Part shown: one piece after another, positions 16,567 through 25,026 of the stretch
How the letters are laid out: each line of letters begins with the position of its first letter
Numbering within the stretch: the first letter of the stretch is position 1
From: Lachnospiraceae bacterium
GTDB lineage: Bacteria > Bacillota > Clostridia > Lachnospirales > Lachnospiraceae
DNA: 64,000 nt
Direction: 5' to 3'
NCBI GenBank assembly: GCA_015057825.1
Contig: SVDN01000004.1
Coordinates: forward strand, 62,001 to 126,000
Notes under the pieces: generated by a model
Database searches by the model: none
What the model was told of the DNA's origin: nothing
The model's input: only the letters and a program-made list of their open reading frames with translations
Position numbers and translations under genes: made by a program

Positions 16567-17118
16567 ATGTCCAAAACTGATAAAAAATCAAAGAAAAAAG
16601 GCATAATTACAGCGGTTATAGAAACAGCAATTATTGTTGCTGTAATTTTTCTTGTATTTTTCTTTTTGACAAATTATATCGGAAGAATAGCCATTGTAGA
16701 CGGTGACTCGATGAATCCGACCTTAAATGACGGTGACGTTATTGTTATCAGTGAAAGAGCATATTTGGAAAAGGATCCCGAACGTTTTGATTTGGTAGTA
16801 TTTCCATATGACAATCAAAGCAACTATATCAAAAGGATTATAGCCCTTCCCGGCGAAACGGTTCAGATTGTTGACGGAAAAATAATGATAAACGGAACAT
16901 ATATAAAAGAGTATTACGGAAATGAGCCTATAGACGAAAACTATAGCAGCCCGGATTTGATTCGCTTGGGAGAAGATGAATACTTCGTAATGGGCGATAA
17001 CAGAAACAACAGTGTTGACAGCAGAAGCATCGGCCCGGTATCAAAAAGCGATATTACGGGAAAAGCATTGTTTAGATTACTTCCTTTGGGGTCATTCGGA
17101 TCCCTGGAGGACCAATAA
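16567..17118 (+). CDS. lepB: Signal peptidase I
   Basis: The membrane protease that removes signal peptides from exported proteins. The 183-residue product has a lysine-rich cytoplasmic start, one membrane helix (about 13-35), the catalytic Ser48 in GDSMNPT, the general-base Lys89 in YIKRIIALPGE, and the conserved GDNRNNSVDSR box. All family catalytic residues are present, in contrast to the paralogue at 15099-15659. It follows rbgA by 37 bases and precedes rnhB by 19 bases. Confidence 0.95.
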   Translation: MSKTDKKSKKKGIITAVIETAIIVAVIFLVFFFLTNYIGRIAIVDGDSMNPTLNDGDVIVISERAYLEKDPERFDLVVFPYDNQSNYIKRIIALPGETVQIVDGKIMINGTYIKEYYGNEPIDENYSSPDLIRLGEDEYFVMGDNRNNSVDSRSIGPVSKSDITGKALFRLLPLGSFGSLEDQ

Positions 17119-17137
17119 AAACTGATTGTGAGAAGAT

Positions 17138-17809
17138 ATGACTAAAGCGGAAAGAGAAGCGCTTAAAGCGCAAAAACAGGCGGAAAAGCTTGAAAAAGAA
17201 AGAATAAGGTTGGAAGGCCTTAAAGAATTCGAACGAAAATACGATGAATGCGAATTTATCTGCGGCATAGACGAAGCCGGACGCGGACCTCTTGCGGGAC
17301 CGGTGGTTGCCGGTGCGGTGATTTTGGATAAAACAAAAGAGATTTTATATCTTAACGATTCAAAGAAATTATCCGAAAAAAAGAGAGAGGCTCTTTTTGA
17401 TGAAATTATGGAAAAAGCCATTGCCGTAGGTGTCGGTATCGTTGATGAAAAAGTGATTGATGATATTAATATTTTGCAGGCAACCTATAAGGCCATGCGC
17501 CTGGCAATAGATAATCTTAAAGTTAAGCCGCAGATTTTGCTGAATGATGCTGTTATTATACCTGATGTGGATATCCCTCAGGAAAAAATCATAAAAGGCG
17601 ATGCTAAAAGCGTAAGCATTGCAGCGGCAAGCATAATAGCAAAAGTTACAAGGGACCGTCTTATGGCGAAATATGACGAAAAATATCCTGACTATGGATT
17701 TGCGGGACACAAAGGATACGGAACGGCGGCACACATAGAAAAAATAAAGGAAATCGGCCCTTGTCCGATTCACAGAAGGTCTTTTATTAAGAATTTTTAT
17801 TCCGAATAA
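17138..17809 (+). CDS. rnhB: Ribonuclease HII
   Basis: Removes ribonucleotides from DNA and RNA-DNA hybrids. The 223-residue product has an N-terminal basic coiled helix (about 1-40) common in Firmicute RNase HII, then GIDEAGRGPLAGPVVAGAV with the two catalytic acids, LLNDAVIIPD, ASIIAKVTRDR with the third acid, and GHKGYGTAAH. Position after rbgA is conserved in Firmicutes. The ribosome site (GTGAGAAG) is weak. Confidence 0.96.
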   Translation: MTKAEREALKAQKQAEKLEKERIRLEGLKEFERKYDECEFICGIDEAGRGPLAGPVVAGAVILDKTKEILYLNDSKKLSEKKREALFDEIMEKAIAVGVGIVDEKVIDDINILQATYKAMRLAIDNLKVKPQILLNDAVIIPDVDIPQEKIIKGDAKSVSIAAASIIAKVTRDRLMAKYDEKYPDYGFAGHKGYGTAAHIEKIKEIGPCPIHRRSFIKNFYSE

Positions 17810-17848
17810 TCAACTGCTTTCTCGGATTTATTAAAACGGGGTTTTGTA

Positions 17849-19603
17849 ATGGAGATATCTAACAGCAATTTAAACAACTTAATTAACAGTTTAAACGGCA
17901 ATGCCGCTGCAAGTGAAGCAGGGGCTGTATCTTCGGCGCCGCAAGGCTCGGGTCTTGTGGGCGGTATCCCTGTGGGAAGTTATTTAAGCGGACAAATCTC
18001 TGACCTTATCGGCAACAATGTAACCCTTACACTTTCGGACGGATCTACGCTGGGTGCAAGACTATCAAGCGATATGGCTCTTAATATCGGTGATAGCCTT
18101 ATTTTGCAAGTGAAAGAAAATGCTGATAATAAAATGGTTTTAAAAACCGTTTCATCCTATAACAGTGCAAACAATCTGATTTCAAATGCTTTAAAATCGG
18201 CAAATTTACCCGAAACAACAAAGAATATTGCGGTTATTAACGAACTTATAAAAAACGGTCAGCCTTTAAACAAGCAGACCATTCAAAGCGTTTTATACGG
18301 TACTCAGCTCGATCCAAATGCTGATCTGTCTGATGTTATCGACCTTGTAAAACACGGTATTGAAATGACCAAAGAAAACTTGACTCAATATGCAAATTAC
18401 AAAGAGTTAAATTACAATATGGCAAACGAAATGAAAAATTTCGCTGCCAATGTGGAAAATTCTTTATCAAATATAAATCCGCAAAATTTTGAAACTGCCA
18501 AAACAATTGTTTCCGAGGCATTAAATATTTTATCTACTAATTATGAAGAAATGCCGGGAGTTGCGGGCCAAAACGCAGAGTCACAAGCGGTTAACGGACA
18601 AAATTCCGAAAATTCAGCTTTTCAAAATGCCGTCACTGCCGGAAATACCGCTTCTTTGACTAATCCCGAAGAAGTAATTGCCGGAAACGGGACCGGTGCG
18701 CAAAATGTTAACGGGGAGCAGCAAGCCCTTCAGGGAGAAATCGCAAAAGACATTGCTTTTTCCAAAGAGGGAAGTGCAAATGCCCAAAACTTCCTTAAGC
18801 TTTTAAATGAATCGTTTCCGGGAAAAGATACATCCAAAATTCAAAATATGATTAAAGATGGTGCATCCTTTAATGATGTCTTAAAGGAACTTTCAAATAT
18901 TTTGAAAGATTCGGATGCTGCTGCCATCAACCTTCTTATATCAAAGGATTTTTCCGCGTTATTAAAAGATGCGGCAGCATCCCGTTGGACACTTAATCCC
19001 GCAAAGTTTAATACAAACGAAGCCGGAAAAAGCGAATATATTAAAGAAATGTATTCAAAAATAGTCCACGATGCGGACAAATTAAATCAGCTTTTTGAAA
19101 ATAACGCTCTTACAAAAGGTCTTGCCGATTCTATGGCGAGTGTTAAGAGCAATGCGGAATTTGCCAATAATTTAAACAATATAATGAGCTATGTGCAAAT
19201 CCCGATTAAGTTTAATGACAACAATTCTCACGGAGATTTATATGTTTATAACAACAAAAAACAAAAATACGTACCGGGGGATTTGATTACGGCTCATTTG
19301 TTCTTGGAACTGGAAAACTTGGGAGCTACGGATGTGCACATTAAAATGCAGGGCAAGTCCACCAGCACAAATTTTGTTTTGGAAGATGACTTGTCCATGC
19401 AAATTGTGGAAGAACATATGCCCGAACTTTTAAAAAGACTGGAGGCTAAGGGTTACAGCTGCAGCTACAAGGTGGAAACTTTGGAAGAGGCAAAAGTTTC
19501 TTCACCGGATCTTCCCATCGGCAGCAATCCTTTGGGAGAGATACTTCCAAACGATTCATCTGTGGTAACGGTTAAAAGATATAATTTTGATGTGCGCGCT
19601 TAA
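17849..19603 (+). CDS. FliK-like hook-length control domain protein
   Basis: 584 residues without signal peptide or membrane segment. The N-terminal two thirds are low-complexity, rich in Asn, Ala, Ser and Gln. The C-terminal part (about 455-545, from IPIKFNDNNSHGDLYVYN to LKRLEAKGYSCSYKVE) resembles the Flg_hook domain of flagellar hook-length protein FliK. In B. subtilis the same position after rnhB holds YlqG, followed by the FlhB-tail homologue YlqH, as here. FliK and the FlhB tail interact in the flagellar export switch, so the pair likely acts in secretion control. The exact function is unproven. The start follows GGGG at 17837-17840. Confidence 0.7.
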   Translation: MEISNSNLNNLINSLNGNAAASEAGAVSSAPQGSGLVGGIPVGSYLSGQISDLIGNNVTLTLSDGSTLGARLSSDMALNIGDSLILQVKENADNKMVLKTVSSYNSANNLISNALKSANLPETTKNIAVINELIKNGQPLNKQTIQSVLYGTQLDPNADLSDVIDLVKHGIEMTKENLTQYANYKELNYNMANEMKNFAANVENSLSNINPQNFETAKTIVSEALNILSTNYEEMPGVAGQNAESQAVNGQNSENSAFQNAVTAGNTASLTNPEEVIAGNGTGAQNVNGEQQALQGEIAKDIAFSKEGSANAQNFLKLLNESFPGKDTSKIQNMIKDGASFNDVLKELSNILKDSDAAAINLLISKDFSALLKDAAASRWTLNPAKFNTNEAGKSEYIKEMYSKIVHDADKLNQLFENNALTKGLADSMASVKSNAEFANNLNNIMSYVQIPIKFNDNNSHGDLYVYNNKKQKYVPGDLITAHLFLELENLGATDVHIKMQGKSTSTNFVLEDDLSMQIVEEHMPELLKRLEAKGYSCSYKVETLEEAKVSSPDLPIGSNPLGEILPNDSSVVTVKRYNFDVRA

Positions 19604-19623
19604 GCGAATAATGGGTAAATCTT

Positions 19624-19923
19624 ATGGCAGATAAAGATAAGGAAAAGAAAAAAACAAAAACCGCCGTCGCCCTAAAATACGATCCGGGCAGCGATGCACC
19701 TACGGTTATTGCAACGGGTAAAGGCGAACTGGCGGAAAAAATCATAGAAGGCGCCAAGGAAGCGGATGTACCGATTTACGAAGACGATAAGCTTGCCAAC
19801 ACTTTATCGAAACTTGAAATCGGCGATGCCATTCCGCCGGAGCTTTATGAAGTTGTTGCGGAAGTCTTGGTGTTTGTTGATTCCATGGACAAAATCAAGG
19901 GCAAGATTCTTCATGGAAAATAA
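19624..19923 (+). CDS. FlhB C-terminal-domain-like protein (FhlX/YlqH)
   Basis: A 99-residue soluble protein matching the cytoplasmic tail of the flagellar export gate protein FlhB: AVALKYDPGSDAPTVIATGKG, then ADVPIYEDDKLANTL and PPELYEVVAEVLVFV. The autocleavage NPTH motif of full FlhB is not present; the segment enters after the cleavage point. Such stand-alone FlhB tails (FhlX) can in some bacteria replace the cleaved FlhB fragment. It starts 20 bases after the FliK-like gene. Confidence 0.82.
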   Translation: MADKDKEKKKTKTAVALKYDPGSDAPTVIATGKGELAEKIIEGAKEADVPIYEDDKLANTLSKLEIGDAIPPELYEVVAEVLVFVDSMDKIKGKILHGK

Positions 19924-19947
19924 TATTAACGGATTTAACGGCACTTT

Positions 19948-20304
19948 ATGAATACGAGAGAAATAGGTAACAGATACGAAGACTTGGCATGCGAATACTT
20001 AGAAAATGAGGGACTTCGAATTATTGAGCGAAATTACAGATGCAAAATCGGCGAAATTGACATTATAGCAAGAGATGATTCGGAAAACTGCCTGGTATTT
20101 GCGGAAGTGAAATACAGGAAGTCATCCATGCAGGGAGGCGCCGATTTTGCGGTGGATTATAAAAAACAAAACAAAATAAAAAAAGTCGCGGGCGTTTATT
20201 TGATGCATCGAAAGATAGCGTCATCTTCCTTTTGCAGATTTGACTGCGTTATGATAACCGGAAGCGAAGTTAATTACGTTAAAAATGCTTTCGGATGTTT
20301 ATAA
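19948..20304 (+). CDS. yraN: YraN/UPF0102 endonuclease-like protein
   Basis: A 118-residue protein of the UPF0102 family, which has the PD-(D/E)XK nuclease fold. Seen: GNRYEDLACEYLENEGLRI, then GEIDIIARD with the family acidic residue, and VFAEVKYRKS with the ExK part of the active site. Cellular role is poorly known; it is often near rnhB, as here. No good ribosome site is visible before ATG 19948. Its last six bases overlap the end of the convergent AraC-type gene. Confidence 0.9.
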   Translation: MNTREIGNRYEDLACEYLENEGLRIIERNYRCKIGEIDIIARDDSENCLVFAEVKYRKSSMQGGADFAVDYKKQNKIKKVAGVYLMHRKIASSSFCRFDCVMITGSEVNYVKNAFGCL

Positions 20305-21402
20305 ACTTAATTGTTTAGCGTTATTTCTGAATTTTAAAGGAGTAATTCCGATTTCTTTTTTAAAAACTCTTGTAAAATGATCGGAGCTGCCATATCCTAC
20401 TTTTTTTGATATTTGTTTAACGGAAAGCATTGTGTTAATAAGAAGATGCTTTGCTTCTTTTATTTTTAAATTCTTTACCAAATCAGTAAATTTATTTCCG
20501 GTATATTTTAAAATCAATTCCGATAAATAACTTTCCGAATAGTTGTATTTATAGGAAAGTTGTCGCATCGTAACGGTACGGTAGTTTTCTTGAATGAAGA
20601 TTAAAACCGATGTTATATTACCGATATCCGATGAAGTTGATATTTTATTGCCTGATGCGGTAAGTCGTAAAGCTGTGGAAAATAACAGTTTTAGAAGTAA
20701 ATCGCTGCAGTTTTCTCTGTATTGGTCGGTATAAAACTGTTCCAAAAACAACATTTTTGCGATGTTTTTCATACTGAAGTTGTTTTTTGTGGAAAAAAGC
20801 AGGTATTTAAGCCTTGTCTTACCCTCTAATGCAGCAGAAAAAAAGTCGGATAAAATATTATCACGATTTAAAATTGAAAAAAACGTGCTTCCAAATGTTT
20901 TTGGGTGAAGCATAACCGGAATCGAAAAGCTTTCTTCATTTGTATCCGACTCGGAGATAGATGTTTTGTTTCCGGGAGGAACAATTATTAAGTCTCCTTG
21001 TTTAAGTATTTTTGTTTCGGATTCCATATTGAGAACACAACTTCCTTTATAAACATAAACAACAAGAAAACCGGGTAATGTGTTTAAGGATTTGCTAATG
21101 CCCGGAAAACTGTATATCGAAACTACCTCATTGTCCCAAGGAATGTATTCGGGAACATTTCTTTCGACCTTTGTATTATCACTAAAATAAAAAGGTATCC
21201 ATAGCTCTTTTGTACCCTCAATAAATTCATTGTCATCCATGGCTGACAATTCTTCAAGAATTTGAGTTTTTGTTGCTTCATGACAAAACTCATTTTTGCT
21301 ATATAAATCATTTATCACATCAATAAAATCCGGTCGGTTATTTTCTTGACTGTTAATTTCAAAAATGCGCTTGTAAATAACGCCGATATTCATATAAATC
21401 AT
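20299..21402 (-). CDS. AraC-family transcriptional regulator
   Basis: 367 residues. The C-terminal about 100 residues form the double helix-turn-helix of AraC regulators: MRQLSYKYNYSESYLSELI and VKQISKKVGYGSSDHFTRV, with FKKEIGITPLKFR at the end. The N-terminal part contains a cupin-like segment (about 118-160, KQGDLIIVPPGNKTS) likely to sense a sugar. The start at 21402 is chosen because GAGGTG lies 8 bases before it; a longer frame from 21423 would include that site. It is divergent from the transporter and esterase it probably controls. Confidence 0.88.
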   Translation of the reverse strand: MIYMNIGVIYKRIFEINSQENNRPDFIDVINDLYSKNEFCHEATKTQILEELSAMDDNEFIEGTKELWIPFYFSDNTKVERNVPEYIPWDNEVVSIYSFPGISKSLNTLPGFLVVYVYKGSCVLNMESETKILKQGDLIIVPPGNKTSISESDTNEESFSIPVMLHPKTFGSTFFSILNRDNILSDFFSAALEGKTRLKYLLFSTKNNFSMKNIAKMLFLEQFYTDQYRENCSDLLLKLLFSTALRLTASGNKISTSSDIGNITSVLIFIQENYRTVTMRQLSYKYNYSESYLSELILKYTGNKFTDLVKNLKIKEAKHLLINTMLSVKQISKKVGYGSSDHFTRVFKKEIGITPLKFRNNAKQLSL

Positions 21403-21517
21403 AAGTTTAACACCTCTTATCATATTATAACCCTAATTATATAATACATTTTTAACGAAAAAAAGTCGTTTTTTATTTTGAAATAAATCGGTATTAATAT
21501 TTTATTATTAATTCATA

Positions 21518-21538
21518 ATATTAAACGTTTAATATAAT
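21518..21538 (+). promoter_or_regulatory. 18-bp palindrome overlapping a -10 box
   Basis: The perfect palindrome ATATTAAACGTTTAATAT (21518-21535) overlaps a consensus TATAAT (21533-21538). No good -35 box lies 17 bases upstream, as expected for an activator-dependent promoter. It is in the divergent region between the AraC gene and the transporter, so it is the best candidate operator. The rest of 21424-21600 is very AT-rich. Confidence 0.55.
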
Positions 21539-21630
21539 GACGGTTTAAAAACAAATATTAATCAAGAGAAAAAAATTATGTTTGAGTTTTAAGCAAAAAA
21601 ACGTATTTATTAAAAGTGAGGAGAAGAAAA

Positions 21631-22980
21631 ATGGACAAAAGTCAAAAGAAAGCAGACAGGAAATTTATACTGAGTTATGCTTTTTCGGCCGGTGGTGGAT
21701 TTCAATTTATAATAGCGCTTATAACATCCTATTTTAGCGTTTATTTAACCGATAATCTGATGATTTCGGCGGGAATAGTTTCGATAATAATGACAGTGGC
21801 AACTTTATGGGATGCAATTAACGACCCTATAATGGGGTCAATTGCGGACAGAACAAAAAGCAGATTTGGCAGATACAGAGGTTATCTCTTATTTACCCCG
21901 TTTGTTGTAGCTATCCTTGCGGTTTTATTGTTTATGGGTAATCCCGGTTGGACAATGGCTGTTAAAGTTGCTTATATTTCCATTATTTATATTTTATACG
22001 GAATGGCTTCCACAGTACTTATGATGCCAACATATGCAATTTTGCCTGCGCACACTCTTGATCAGAAAGTACGTAACAAATCAATTGTCGGAATGATGAT
22101 TGTTACGGCTATCGGATTTAATATTGTTACCGTTGTCGGAGCGATGCTTATAGACAGACTTGCCATTCTTGTAATCATTTTTGCACTCATAGGAATCATT
22201 GCATTTATCGCTCTATACAAAAACGCAAAAGAAAAATACCTTATGCCTATAGGTGACAGAAGTGCGGCACATGACTTAAAAACGGTATTAAAGCATAAAG
22301 AACTTTATCCGGTTCTTGCCACATGGTTCCTTGCAAATTTAGGATATGGAATGATGTTTTCGGCATCTACGTATTACATTATTTATTATATCGGACAGCC
22401 TATGATTTTGGGGCTGTATATGGGAATACTCGGAATAGGAAGCTTGCTTAGCATGATTCTAATGCCTTTGGCACTTAAGATATTTAAAACTCCTAAGAAA
22501 ACACTTATCTGCACGCAGTTGATTACGGTTATTTTGTATATAGCATTATTTTTTGCAGGTTCAAAAGGCTTGGGAATTCTGATTACACTTTCGTTTATTG
22601 CAGCACTGTTCTCATGTATGCAAAACGGAATAGTTAATATTCTTTTAAATGACACAATTGATTACATTATGCTTAAAGACAGATTGAGCTTAAACGGAAT
22701 TGTTTCCGCAATAAGATCTTTTGCAAGCAAATGCGGAGCAGGTCTTGCAATGAGTGTAATTACGGCAATTCTTGCAATAGCCGGTTATGCACCAAACGCA
22801 TTTGAACAATCAAGTTCGGCAATGATGGGCATTAATATGACAAGATTCGGAGCTCCGGCAATTATAAGTATTATTCTTATAATCTGTATGTTGTTTTATC
22901 CGATTGAAAAACATTATGGTGAAATAGCAAAAATGAAGGAAAAAATGGCAGATAGTTCCAATAAGGAGGGCATAAAATGA
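21631..22980 (+). CDS. GPH-family sugar:cation symporter
   Basis: 449 residues with about twelve hydrophobic helices. The loop DAINDPIMGSIADRTKSRFGRYRGYLL-type signature (about residues 54-80) is diagnostic of the glycoside-pentoside-hexuronide (melibiose) symporter family. Substrate cannot be read from sequence; the neighbouring esterase suggests an acetylated plant oligosaccharide or xyloside. The start at 21631 follows a GTGAGGAG site; a GTG within that site at 21616 is rejected. Its stop overlaps the next gene by four bases (ATGA), so the two are translationally coupled. Confidence 0.9.
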   Translation: MDKSQKKADRKFILSYAFSAGGGFQFIIALITSYFSVYLTDNLMISAGIVSIIMTVATLWDAINDPIMGSIADRTKSRFGRYRGYLLFTPFVVAILAVLLFMGNPGWTMAVKVAYISIIYILYGMASTVLMMPTYAILPAHTLDQKVRNKSIVGMMIVTAIGFNIVTVVGAMLIDRLAILVIIFALIGIIAFIALYKNAKEKYLMPIGDRSAAHDLKTVLKHKELYPVLATWFLANLGYGMMFSASTYYIIYYIGQPMILGLYMGILGIGSLLSMILMPLALKIFKTPKKTLICTQLITVILYIALFFAGSKGLGILITLSFIAALFSCMQNGIVNILLNDTIDYIMLKDRLSLNGIVSAIRSFASKCGAGLAMSVITAILAIAGYAPNAFEQSSSAMMGINMTRFGAPAIISIILIICMLFYPIEKHYGEIAKMKEKMADSSNKEGIK

Positions 22981-23936
22981 TATGTGAAAAAATAAAACTA
23001 TGGGATAACAAAGAAAATGTAATTCTTTATTCGTTCCTGCAGGAAAGAGATCCGGATCTTCCGGGTCCGGTTGAAAAACTGCCGGCAGTATTACTTTGTC
23101 CCGGCGGCGCATACCTGTACCTTGCCATGGCTGGCGAGGGTGACGCGGTTGCCATGAATTTTCTGGCATCCGGTTATCAGGTATTTGCCTTGCAATATAC
23201 GGTTAAAACATTAGCACCGGAAAGCAAAAACTGTTTTGAAGATGCTATGCGTGATTTGGCAAAAGCAATTGTTACTATTAAAGAAAACTCTGAAAAATGG
23301 ATGGTCGATCCGGAAAAAATCATACTCGGAGGATTTTCCGCGGGAGCCAATTTGGTTGGAAATATGGCAACCAAATGGCATGAACCTTCTTTGGCAGAAG
23401 AATTAGGTGTTAGCTCTCTTACTTTTAAACCTCTTGCGGTTATTCTGGGTTATGGCTTATTGGATTATGTGGCTCAAAGTGAGTACGAATCAAAAATGCC
23501 GCAAAATCCGATTATGCAGGCTTCGACTTTAGCCGTTTTTGAAACCCCAAACCCAACATTGGAACAGTTGAAAGAGAAAAGTCCATGTTATAACGTATCT
23601 GAAAAAACGCCGCCGGTATTTATGATGCATGCAGCCAACGACAGTATGGTTCCTGCAATTAACTCGCTTAATATGGCAAATCAATTGGTTAAAAACAATA
23701 TACCTTATGAACTGCATATCTTCGAAAGCGGAGAGCACGGTTTTGCAACAGGCGCAAACATGGGTGAAAGTATTTATCGCTTAGATAAATACAAAAACTG
23801 CAGCAGTTGGTTTGATGCATGCAGAAAATGGTTATTGAATATAGTTGCACCGGAGACAAAAATCAAAGACGTTACAGCGGCACAGTTTTTTGAAGCGGGT
23901 GGAAATGATAATGCATTCTTAGATAAACTTCTTTAA
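22977..23936 (+). CDS. Alpha/beta-hydrolase, probable carbohydrate acetylesterase
   Basis: 319 residues, no signal peptide, so cytoplasmic. It has a CPGGAYLYLAMAGEGD oxyanion segment, the nucleophile elbow GGFSAGAN (Ser121), and a C-terminal HGF with the catalytic His (GEHGFATG). This resembles the BD-FAE/acetylxylan-esterase-type hydrolases that deacetylate or de-esterify imported plant oligosaccharides. It is coupled to the GPH transporter (4-base overlap, AAGGAGG site within the transporter end). Together with the AraC regulator it forms a compact import-and-process locus. Exact substrate unknown. Confidence 0.82.
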   Translation: MICEKIKLWDNKENVILYSFLQERDPDLPGPVEKLPAVLLCPGGAYLYLAMAGEGDAVAMNFLASGYQVFALQYTVKTLAPESKNCFEDAMRDLAKAIVTIKENSEKWMVDPEKIILGGFSAGANLVGNMATKWHEPSLAEELGVSSLTFKPLAVILGYGLLDYVAQSEYESKMPQNPIMQASTLAVFETPNPTLEQLKEKSPCYNVSEKTPPVFMMHAANDSMVPAINSLNMANQLVKNNIPYELHIFESGEHGFATGANMGESIYRLDKYKNCSSWFDACRKWLLNIVAPETKIKDVTAAQFFEAGGNDNAFLDKLL

Positions 23937-23952
23937 AAATAATTACATTAGC

Positions 23953-23989
23953 AAAAGGAGATACCGATTCTTGTATGGTATCTCTTTTT
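23953..23989 (+). terminator. Intrinsic terminator after the esterase gene
   Basis: Stem GAGATACC (23958-23965) with GGTATCTC (23977-23984), extended by A/T pairs, followed by TTTTT. It ends the transporter-esterase operon. Confidence 0.82.
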
Positions 23990-24045
23990 GTATACATGAA
24001 GAGGATAATGCAGAATGCATATTTCATGCATTTGACGAGCGTGAT

Positions 24046-24085
24046 ACAATACTGAAATGTCGCATATGCGACTTTCGGTAATTGT
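24046..24085. repeat. Intergenic palindrome, copy A
   Basis: ACAATACTGAAA (24046-24057) faces TTTCGGTAATTGT (24073-24085) around the perfect core GTCGCATATGCGAC (24059-24072). It shares GAAATGTCGC and GCGACTTTCGGT with the copies at 53742 and 58180. It lies upstream of the pgeF promoter. Confidence 0.6.
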
Positions 24086-24106
24086 GTAGTAAAATTAAAC
24101 AATTCG

Positions 24107-24115
24107 TGATATAAT
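24107..24115 (+). promoter_or_regulatory. Extended -10 promoter of pgeF
   Basis: TGATATAAT is a perfect extended -10 element (TG at 24107-24108, TATAAT at 24110-24115). The -35 region is weak. Expected start is near 24121, leaving about 20 bases before pgeF. Confidence 0.6.
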
Positions 24116-24142
24116 CAACAAAAAACTAATGAGATTATTTTT

Positions 24143-25015
24143 ATGGATATTAAAGATTTAAACATTAACTACAAAGATAAACGTACAACTACATTGGAAA
24201 ATAAAGGCGATGTTTATTACATTCAGTATACTGCCTTAAAGGAGTCAGGTTTTGTTAAACATGGTATATCAACAAGGTTTGGTGGCGTTAGTGAAGGCAT
24301 ATTTAAAAGTCTTAATTTAAACTTTACCAGGGGCGATGATATAGATAAGGTTATCGAAAACTATAAACGTATTTGTGATGCACTTGAAGTGGATGTAAAT
24401 AAGCTGGTTTGTACATACCAGACACATACAAATAACGTTATAAGAGTGGGAGAAACTCCTTTGGAAAGATTTTATGTGGGTTGCAAAACTCCTTCCGGAG
24501 TCGACGGCCTTGTTACCAATGTTCCGGGGGTAGTGCTTACAACAAGTTTTGCGGATTGTGTTCCTCTTCTTTTTGCGGATCCGGTAAAAAAATGTATAGG
24601 GTTATCCCATGCGGGATGGAGAGGTACCGTAGGAAAAATCGCTAAGATTACAATAGATAAAATGGTTAACGAATATGGTTCAAAAGCTTCGGATATTATT
24701 TGCTGCATAGGCCCAAGCATTTGTAAAGATTGCTACGAAGTCAGCGAAGATGTTCACGAAACATTTAAAGAAAGTCTGTCAAATCGTATAGTATACGAAG
24801 CCTTTGATGACAGAGGAATTATTGATAACAAACATAAGTTTTTGTTGGATCTTTGGCAAGCAAATCGTATGATATGTTTGGAATCGGGCCTTAGAGATTA
24901 TAACATTTATCTTCCGGATATATGTACCAATTGTAATCCGGATCTCTTGTTTTCACACAGAGCTTCAAAGGGAAGACGCGGCAATTTCAATGCATTTTTA
25001 TCAATTAGTTATTAA
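24143..25015 (+). CDS. pgeF: PgeF/YfiH peptidoglycan-editing laccase-domain protein
   Basis: 290 residues of the YfiH/PgeF (multicopper-oxidase-like, DUF152) family. Metal-binding His and Cys motifs are visible: YQTHTNNVI, SFADCVPLLF and LSHAGWRGT. In E. coli PgeF hydrolyses misincorporated L-Ser from UDP-MurNAc; relatives act on purine nucleosides. The clustered Cys residues at CCIGPSICKDCYE are also conserved in the family. It is followed after 11 bases by the DUF512 gene. Confidence 0.93.
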   Translation: MDIKDLNINYKDKRTTTLENKGDVYYIQYTALKESGFVKHGISTRFGGVSEGIFKSLNLNFTRGDDIDKVIENYKRICDALEVDVNKLVCTYQTHTNNVIRVGETPLERFYVGCKTPSGVDGLVTNVPGVVLTTSFADCVPLLFADPVKKCIGLSHAGWRGTVGKIAKITIDKMVNEYGSKASDIICCIGPSICKDCYEVSEDVHETFKESLSNRIVYEAFDDRGIIDNKHKFLLDLWQANRMICLESGLRDYNIYLPDICTNCNPDLLFSHRASKGRRGNFNAFLSISY

Positions 25016-25026
25016 GAGGGATTTTA

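Noticed and set aside
24014..24032. Inverted repeat AATGCAT/ATGCATT before pgeF
   Set aside because: Short, without T-run, and not shared with other sites; likely chance in AT-rich DNA.
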